DNA from: Sarcocystis neurona
Lineage: Eukaryota > Apicomplexa > Conoidasida > Eucoccidiorida > Sarcocystidae
Direction: 5' to 3'
Length of the DNA stretch: 64,000 nt
Assembly (NCBI GenBank): GCA_000727475.1
Contig: KL647290.1
Location: 3,201,532-3,265,531 of the forward strand
Below the pieces are notes generated by a model. The model made no database searches. It was not told where the DNA came from and saw only the letters and a program-made list of their open reading frames with translations. This document shows, piece after piece, positions 36,115 to 45,400 of the stretch; positions within the stretch are counted from its first letter, which is position 1, and every line of letters begins with the position of its first letter. The translations under genes and the position numbers were made by a program.

Positions 36115-39100
36115 GCTGCTCCCCTGCGTGCTCTCCGTCTTTCAGGTGAGGTGTCAGTGTGGTAAACAAGGGTCCCGCTTACGTCCAGTACGCTCAACAT
36201 GGAGAAACCAACGCTGGTGCTGTTGGGGAAGTGGATCCCCGTGGTCTCATGGCTACCCGTGCGCAACGTCTGCGGCTGCTCTTGTGTCTGTGCGCGCAGG
36301 ACTGCTACGGTTGCTGCTCCTGGAATGTCGCTGCTATTCTTTAGAGAGCTGTCCCTGTGCATACTTCCATCTTACAGTAAAGGCATGTGCAGCCTCGAAG
36401 ACGGCGCTGCAACACTACATGGACCAGACCCACTTCAGCCCCCTGCTCAACCTCAGAACGTCCTCTGCCGTCTGCAGCACTCCACGCCACGGCTTGGGTC
36501 GCCCCACCTCAACGCTGTCGCATTGCTTAACTTACTCTTCCGCTGCTGTTGTCCGTGGGGATGATTCTGTGTGATCCCTCACATGCGCGTATCACCTGCG
36601 GCAGCCGCGGCGGCACTTGCTTTGGGCTGCGGCCGCTGCCGCTGTTGGCTGCGTTGCTGCTGTTTGCTGGTTGTTCCACTGTTCAGGCTACGACCGTCGC
36701 ACTGTGTGGGACTTGTGCATGGAGACGCTACTGCTGCTGACTGCCGCTGGCCGTGCTCGTGACTTTTCTTTTGCAGCTGCTCTTGCGCTCGTTGCCGCTG
36801 TCGGGTTCGGCTGCGCTGCTCCGCTGCTTCGTTCCGCCGCACCCACTTCCTTACGCGGTGCTGCAACGTCGCTGCTCCATTTTGTGCTGCACCTCTGCCA
36901 GTTGTGCTCGTAGAAATCAGTCCTCCAGCATCGTAGGTCCGTTCTCCACGGTTCAAATGAGGGGAAGCACTGCTCCTTCACGAACGCCGCAGCCGCAGCA
37001 GGAGCAGGAAGAGCATGGTTGCGGACGCCGTGAACCAGTATAACGGTTCTGGTGCAGCAGCAGCAGCAAACCACAGCGGCAGCGCTGCCTCCTCGGGAAC
37101 AGCACCAGCGGCGGCGGCAGCAGCAGCAAGGACGGTGAGGGCACTACCGCGTGAGCATCGATGGTGGTCGTCGAGGAAACGGCCGCAGCAGAGAAATGAC
37201 GTGGCTTTGCGAGACTGCGGGGTGCGTGTTGAGGAAAAGGTGAAGACGTTTTCTGTCGAGAGAGCGGAATGGACACACGTGCCAGGGAGCGGTAGTGTTT
37301 CCCCGCCAACATTGCATGCACCGAACCCAGAAAACACGAAGAGCGGACAGGTAACTCCCCCTGTTGCAACAGTTCGCTCGCACGAGATACAGCAGACAAC
37401 GTCTGCAGAGGAAAAAATGGAAGAAACCTCGTAAAACTCGAAGGACAGATTGGGAAATGCGCCGTGCACATGCGTTTATCGTATGTGCAGGGGGTGGGAT
37501 ATGACAAAGCAATCTTCAGGATGTTCCGACTACGCTGTAGGGGAAACAAAGTTTGCACCCGATGCACGTATGAGCCTGGGGGATTATATATAGCAGAATT
37601 TGCAGCGAGGGGTACTGACGTTTAGCTGATGACTCGAAGAAACACGTAAATCGCTGCTGGCGGAGTTTGTCCTGCCGTCCGCCCTTCGCTCGCGGCAGCA
37701 CATGCACATGCTGCATACCCGCCGCGTGACTGCAGCGGTTCCTGCTGCTGCTGCTGCTCTGATGCGGTCGCTTTTGCTCCTTTCTCATCCTTCACTTACG
37801 CACGTGACGACTCGCGCAGCTTTGTTGCAGCAGGAGGAGACGTGGGAGCTAGAAGCAGGGGTGCTTTAGCGTCAAAACGAAGAGATGGAACAGAAGGAGG
37901 GCACACTTCCAGTAGCAGCGACGTGGCCGAACACGTAAGAACAGACCACAAAAGATAGCATCTCGCTGGCGGCAGCAGCAACTGCGGGATGGGCCGGACG
38001 AGCCACTTTAACGTCGAAAGCAGACAGGAGCAACAGCAGCGCGTGCAGCACACACAACAACAGCGCTTGTGTCGGAGGGAGTCAAGGCGGTGCTGCTGGA
38101 ATGCCACCAGCACCACTGGCAAGCTTGTTCGCAACAGCAGCAGCAGCAAGTTGGTAATAGTAGTAGCACCAGCAGGTGTTTCCACCGCGGCGTCACAGCG
38201 AAAGCAGCTCCGGCAGCCGAGGAGTCTCAGCAGCGTCGTGGCTACCACCAGCAGCAGGCGCTCGATGGACAGCAGCCGCACCAGCAGCCTCCCTTGAAGG
38301 AACACCAGCAGTACCGCCAGCGGCAGCGTTACGTACTTTCAGCAGCTTCACGAACGGGAGCCGAAGCAGTTGAAGACAGCTGCGCCGACATCTGCTGCAG
38401 CATCGGTGGCGACGGCGTACAGGAACAGCACCAACAGCAGGAGTAGCAGTAGCCCCACCAGCGACGGAGCCACACCGGCAGCTCCACTGACATCGAAAAC
38501 AAGTGGGAATGCACAGCACCTAGTGGACACACGTTCTGTGGAACAGGAGGAGATGCAGCAGCAGCAGCGGCAGTAGCACCACCGACGCAGTCGACACGTT
38601 TTTCGTTAGCGGGAGGCGCTCTGGAGCGCAGCAACAGTTGTAGTGGTCTAGTGAACGCATGTGTTGTAGCGTGTGGCTGGAGGTACGCTGCAGAAGTGGC
38701 TGGAGCAACTGAAGAAGTAGCTTGAATACCTAGAGCGGCACTGCCAGGTCCAGGTCTAACAGAAGCGGACCCCACAACAGCAGATGTTGTTGGCTGCTGG
38801 CGGAGCGGGGCCACCGCAATTCGCGTACTTTTCTACAACGAGCGGGGCAAAGAGGATCAACAGGACACACCAGTGCGTGCTGCTCGTGGGTAATTCCCTG
38901 GGGTGAAACCGCTGGTTCTTGGCGAACAAGAGAGCTGCAGGTGTCATCAGAGTAACAGCAACGCGAAGAGGCAGGCAGCAGGAGCATTAGACCGGCGACA
39001 GCACTTGCAGCAGCAGCAGCAGCACTGGCAGCACTTGCGGTGGCAGCACCGGTCGCAGAACGGCAGCAGCGTCAGTCGCAGAAGGGCGGTAGCAGCGGTG

Positions 39101-39403
39101 CAGGGTACTCCAGTGACGGCAACAGCAGCGGCCGAAGCAGCAGCGGAGACGGCGGCAACAGAGAATGCACAATCGCAAGCAGCACTCCACGCAGGATCAC
39201 CGCTGCAACAGTAACGGCACTGCAACGTTTGCAACAGCAAGGACGACGTCATCATCCTGGTGTGGAGCAGCAGCACCAACGGCGGCAACAAAGCCGTTTT
39301 CGTGAAGCCCGATGAGCGCGGAACAGTAGCAGCAACAACCGCAACAGCCGCAACGGTAGCAGCTGACGTGGCAGTGATATGCTGCAGCAGAAGGCAGCGG
39401 CAG
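36115..39403. other. Region between divergently transcribed SYF1 and the P-loop gene
   Basis: About 3.3 kb upstream of both genes, so it should hold both promoters. It starts CTG-rich (to about 36900) and changes near 37000 to CAG/GCA-rich on plus, continuing into the long frame. Many frames of 60-200 codons are open on both strands because of the triplets, and none shows a domain. The plus frame of the next gene is open from 39260, before the likely ATG at 39404. Confidence 0.5.
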
Positions 39404-42400
39404 ATGGAAGATGAGGAGAGTTGTGAAGAGCAGCTGCGGCTGCTTCGCACACCCTTCGGTCTGGAGCAGCGAGCGGCGTACGTGCATCTGGACCGTATCC
39501 ATGAAGAGCTTGATGACTATCTGCTGCTGCCCTCGGCCTTCGCACCGGTTCTCCTGGCTGCCGGCGGCAGAAGCAGCCACGGGCTCGCAGCAGGAGCGAC
39601 AGGAACAACAGAAGCGGGAGAGATGGCAAAAACCCAAGCAGCGACGACAGCAGCAGCGGAAGCAGGGGTAGAAGCGGACACGGCCGTCTCCACAGTTTTG
39701 ATAGTGGGAGATCAGAATGCCGGGAAGACGTCGTTTCTCTTCTGCTTCTCTCGCAGCCTCTTCTTGCAACAGCTGCAGCTGTCTAGCTTTCTGCCGCTGC
39801 TGCGCGCCTCGTTCGTTAACGCGCGACTGATGTTTATCTCCAGTCAGCAGCTGCTTCGAATGCAGCGAGCAGCCGCAGCAACGCCGCAGCAAACGGCAGC
39901 AGCAGCAGCAGTCGTACGGGAGTCCGATGCAGCGACAGGCTCTACAGCAGCAGCAAGAGTGAGTGGACCAGCAGCAGCACCAGCAACAGTTGGAGGAGCC
40001 GCAGTTGCCGCAGCCGTCGGCGAACGAGCGACGGAAGAAGACGCGGCAGCTGCAGCACGTGTGGTGGCGGCAGAGGCAGCAACCGAACGACGACCAGCAC
40101 TCAATACTACAGCCACAAGTGCAGCCGGCAGTGGCGATACTAAAGCAGGAGCAGCAGAGGGGGACGACACGGCCGCAGGTGGCACTGGAAGCAGCAGAAG
40201 AGGAAAGGGAGTTGAAAGCAACCGAACAAAGACCGAAGACAGCAGCGAAGCTGGAGCGAGGTGGACGAGCAAAACTGAGAAAGACGCTCTGCTCTCTTTA
40301 GCCAGAGATGAGTTGCCTTTCCTGGACAGCGATGTCGCCCGTGCCCTCGTGCTCTTCACCGTTGAGGATTTTCTCTTCTTCTGCGACGAGTTTGGTGTCC
40401 CCACGTCCTGCTACGGCAGGGGCAGCAACAGAAGCAGCAACTTGGAAAGCTGCAGCAGCAGCCAGGGCAGCAAAGAAGACGATGCAGCAACGTGCCCGGC
40501 CTTTCTTCAAGCCGCAGGCGTCCGCTACGTGGCCGTGCATCTCTTGGAGTTTGGCGGCGACCACCTGGATCGTCTGTTGCGCTTCTTCCAGCTCGCCAGC
40601 AGAGGCCCGCGCGACTGTTGGCGCGAACGCAGCAGCAAAAGCAACGTGCCCGGCAGCGCCGTGAGCAGCCTCACGAGTGCCCTTGTCAGTGACAGCAGCA
40701 GCAGCAGAGAGAGCGGCAGGACGAGCCACAGCTGCACTACGAGCAGCATCCGACCCACCACCAGAAGTCACAGGAAGAGTGCCGAAACGTTTGACAGCTG
40801 CCCTGGCAGCACAGGTGCCAGCGTAGATTCAAGCCTCACTTGCTGCGCGGAGGGGCTCAGCCACTGGAGAATTGCTATGGGAACAGGCAGTGTGGAAGAA
40901 CGTGCGATAGCGGTAGAAGCTGCAGAACACATACTAGCAGAGGAGCAGCGACGCTTCGAGGAAGCTCTTAGGGCGAAGACCGAACAAGAACAACTGACTT
41001 CTGGGAAAGCTGCTGCGGAACCCGGCGCTGGTGTGACGGCTGTTCGTGCTGCTGCTGCTCCAGTGACTCCTCGGCGTATTGCTTCTCCTGGTGTTTCTTC
41101 TGCTCACCCTGTTTCTCCTGCTCGTGCTTTTTCTCCTGCCCCTGCTGATCATGCTGCAGGCGCCTCTGTGGCTTTTCCTGCTGCTTCCGCTACTCCTGCT
41201 GCTGCCGTGGCTGCGCCTGCTTCGGCCTGTGCAGGAGAGACCGGTGGCGATAGAGAACACAGGGCGCAGGGTTCTTCACCAGAAGACAGCGCAGCTGCAG
41301 CTGGGACTCAAGGCGCCGCAACAGTGGGACACAAACTCACCAGCGTGACTGCAACACCAGGAGCAAACGATAGGACAGGCTCAGAAGCGCGGTCGGTAGT
41401 GTCACAAGTGACACCCGCATGTGAACAAGAGGAAGCCGTAGACGGCGATGGCGACGCGCCACCATCACGTGCAGCGAGACGGTTCCACACGCTACGATGC
41501 AAGAAGACGCCTGAGCGTGCAGCAGAGCGAGGGAAACCGGCTGCTGCGGAAGACGCACCAGAAGATCACAGCAGCCAGTCGTTGCAACTACTGCAGGTGC
41601 TGCGGCGGTCTGCGCAGTTGCTGCGCGAGGCTTCACACACATTGTACTTCGTCAACTGCAGCAGCTTGATGCCTTCTTCGCGTCCCTGCACCCGAGCCTG
41701 CTGTCGCGTTTCTGGGGTATGTATTAAGGAGTGCTTCGCGCTAGACCCCACAGCCTTTGCTGCTTTTGTAGGGCGTCTCTGCACTCTCGCCGTGGTGCAG
41801 CAGTGCAGCTTTTGTCCGCGCAGCAGCGTCAGCAGGAGCAGCTGCCGCGGCAGACCCCACAACAATTTCACGAACAACAGCCGTGCGCACTGCGCCACGT
41901 GCGTCAGTCGCAGCAGCAACTGCAGCCGAAGCAACAACTGCGGTGGCATCACCCAGGACCACGGCTGCGGCAGCGCACTGGAGGCGGTCCCTAGTGAGAG
42001 ACAGCAGATTTCATTTATCTGCTGCCGTCTGCAGGCCCCGCATACAAACCTCTTCTCTGTCTCTGAGCTACACGCCGTTGATCCAGACGCTGGTGCACCG
42101 ACTCCGGCTGGGGCAGCTGTCGCTGCTGCAGCTGCAAAGCAGCTGCTCGAACGCTGCTGCAGCTGCTGCATGCGGGAAAATTTCAACACAGCGATGCAGC
42201 TGCTGCGAACCCCCTACACGAAGCAGCAGCTGCGGCGTGCGCAAAGCCCCGGCCCTCCTCAAGATTTCTGCAGGGAAAACACCCGTCCAAAAAGACACCA
42301 ACATCGGCGTTTACATGCAGACGTACTGGCTGCAGAGGAAGGATCAGCGACCGCAGCAGGTGATGCAGGAGCAGCAGCAACTGCAGCATCAGCGTCGTAC

Positions 42401-45400
42401 GCCCGAGACGCACAAGCCGCAAGTGCAGCTCAAGTATGTACAACAACTGCGACGGCTGAGTTCCCTCATGTTCTAAAGCTACCGAAAATCAAGAGAGAAC
42501 CCACAGCAGCACAGTCAGTCTTACAACGTGCACAAAGAGCGTGCCCAGCAGCACCTGCCCGTGAGAGAGGAATACGTAGTGCAGGAAAAGAAGATGCAAG
42601 CACCCCCTTTGTAGCAACAGCAGCAGATGAAGAAATCGAGGGTCCTGGATTTGGGCTATTTGTACAACAGCTTCAGGAGGCGGCGGCAGCAGCAGCCGCG
42701 GCTTCCGCACGAACAGGAGATAAAGAAATAGAAGAAGAGCTCGCAAGTGCTGCTGCGGAAGAGACGGCCCTGCGCGGCTCTCCTCGCTTCCTCTTCGTGC
42801 ACGCGCTACTTCACTTCATCTGGGCATGGCAGGGAGCAGCCAAACCTGATGCAGGCGCAGCGGCGAGAACCCGTACCGCTGGGGTCGCAGCGGTGGTCGG
42901 CCTACCAAGCGCGGGGCCGCTCGCTTCAAACGTCGCAGGCGCCGCGGAGTCTGCACCTGTAGGATGGGCTGCGACTGAGGCAGACGCTGCTTTCTTCAAC
43001 GAAGATGGAAGAATAGCAGCGGCAGCGGATCCAGACGTTCCAGGACAGCTGACGCCGGAGAGAAACGCGCCGGCATGTACAAGTGCTGCGCGAAGTGAGG
43101 CAGCAGACGGACACGAAGTCGCTGGCGAGACAGCAGGAGTTGTAGGTGTAGCAGTAGGTGAGCGTTCAACATACGGCGCTTCTGCAGCAGCAGAGAAACA
43201 CGTAGATGTTGGAGATCGACCAGAGCGCATGCGTCACGTGAGAAAGCAGAGGAAACAAGCTCTCAGACGGCGACCCGCCTTTACTAGCGCGGAGGCGGAG
43301 TTGCACCTGCGTGGTTACAAGGGGGAGAAAGAAGCGGCGAAGAGGTTCCCTTCTAACGTGCGGCAGCTCCTTGCTCGTGCACCTTCCCAGATTCGACTGA
43401 TCTGCTCGGCACTTCGGCTGCATGGTGTACACCCGGTGCAGCTGTTTCACGTAGGAGACCAGCCGCAGCAGCAAGGAGAGCCGCAGGCCCCGGTGCAGCG
43501 CGTACCCGAGCAACAGCAGCGGCTCGAATCCGTAGAGGAGGGGCAACTCCTCCTGCTGCCACAACAACAGCAGCAGGGGGGAGTAAGGCCGGAACAGCGA
43601 AGCCAGGAGAGGTCGAATCAGCAACAACAGGACCCGCGATTACCGCACCATAACAAGCAGCGCGAGATGCCAGTGTTCAAGGACAAACAGCAGCAGCAGC
43701 AGGAGCGCGAGCGGGGGCAAGCAGATGAGCGTGAAGAGGAGCAGAAGGAATTTCGGCTGCTGCAGCCGCCCTTTCGGGTTGGAGCTGTCGTAAATCTCTT
43801 TGGCACACTGCTGCGTCTTGGGTGTGTGCCGCAGCGAAAGGGGCCTGTGAGCTGTCAGAACCTTCCAATTGAAGCGCACGCAGAAGCTTCGGTTCCTGCT
43901 TCAGCTTCTGCCTCAGTGCTTGCAGGCGTCCGTGCTATTCCGTCAGCTGCAAGGCAACGAGAAAAAGGAAGTGACAGGGTTTGCGTCCTCTCCGAGAAGC
44001 AGGGAAAGATGACAGCTGACACAGAAAGCCCGTTTCAGCTGGCAACGATAGCAGCAGCAACAGATGACGACGAAAAAGCACGTGAGGAGAAAGGGAAGAA
44101 CAGAGTTGTCAAACGTACCGCAGTGAAAGCTGTAACAAAAGGGGAGGCAATGGTAGTCCCCACGGGGGAACTTGGAAGGCAGCTGCTTCTGATTTTCCTG
44201 CAGCTTGTGAGGAGGCAGAGGCAGTTCGCGCGGGTCTCCACGGGCTCTGCTCAACATGACGGCGAAGCGGAAGCAGCGGCTTCGGCTATGGGGACTGCTG
44301 CTTTTAGACGAGTTGGTGGTGCCCCAACAGTTCGGGGGACAGCCGTAGTTAATATCTGGTTTTCTTCGCTCGATGCAGTCTTGTTGTTAAACGACGAAGA
44401 TGAGAACAGCTGCTCTTCTGATGACATCTCTGCGGTGAAGCGGGCGATCGCGCACGGAAGCAGAAGGGGCAGCTGCGGTTTTGATGCCGCTGCAGCACCT
44501 GCAACACCACTAGCGACATCACTTTCACCGGCAGCGTCATCTACCGCAACACGATTTTCTGCAGCAGCAGCAGGAGCAGCGAGATTTGCTCAAGCACCAA
44601 CGGCGCGGGCTGGGTACGCAGCAGCACCTTTTTCAGGAGCACGAGACGTCTTTTCTCGAGCAGCAAGTGGGGCGCAAGAATTGTGCGCGAGTTTCGAACG
44701 ACTACACAAGCAGGTGGGGCGAACAGCCACAGCGGAAGAGGAGGCCTCGATCCTACCTGCGTCCACATTTCTGCAGCTGCTTCCTACTCTTCTGGCCGGT
44801 CTCGTGGAAGTCAGCGCAGCGTCACCCTACGACGCATCTGCAGCTCCCTTCCCACCGGTGCTATTGGAACTGCGGTGGGTGCAGGAGTCTTCGCTGCCTC
44901 CAAGAACAGCAGTGCCACCAGCACCACCACTGCCAACGGCAGCAGCTTCGTCGCCTGAGCGGCTCAACAGTACTTCTTTTGCCGTGGTTGCACCGCGTGA
45001 AGCAACAGGGACGTTGCCAGCGCCGGCTGACTGTGTTGTACTATCCTTCAAAGCAGGACCAGCTGAAGAGCCAGAACGGTGTTGCACCCCGTCAGCTATT
45101 TTGCCGGCTCCAGCAGCGACACCAGCAGAAGGTAGTGCACCAAAAGCAGACGTCGCAGTAGCAGCGGCGAGAGCCGCAAATATTAAAGGAGAGCCGCAGC
45201 CCCCACAAACAATGGCGTACAAGTTGGTGAAGAGCATCTCTTACGGTCACGCTGCCACAACTTTGTCAGGAGTGTTGACGGCTGCCTCTGAACGAGGTTT
45301 CGACGGCACTACTGACGGGGCTCCCTCCTCAGGAATACAGCATATAGTGGCGCGGCAAGCACAACTTCCTCATATAAGTTCAACGACTGCTGCAGAATAT

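Noticed and set aside
35321..36149. Plus frames of 174-237 codons
   Set aside because: Shadows of the CTG-rich antisense of SYF1 exon 1.
36953..38987. Several minus frames of 100-200 codons between SYF1 and the P-loop gene
   Set aside because: Triplet-driven Cys/Leu or Ser/Val composition, no splice chain, no domain.
39844..44257. Antisense frames within the giant gene
   Set aside because: Mirror images of the CAG runs; the plus frame is open throughout and carries the P-loop.
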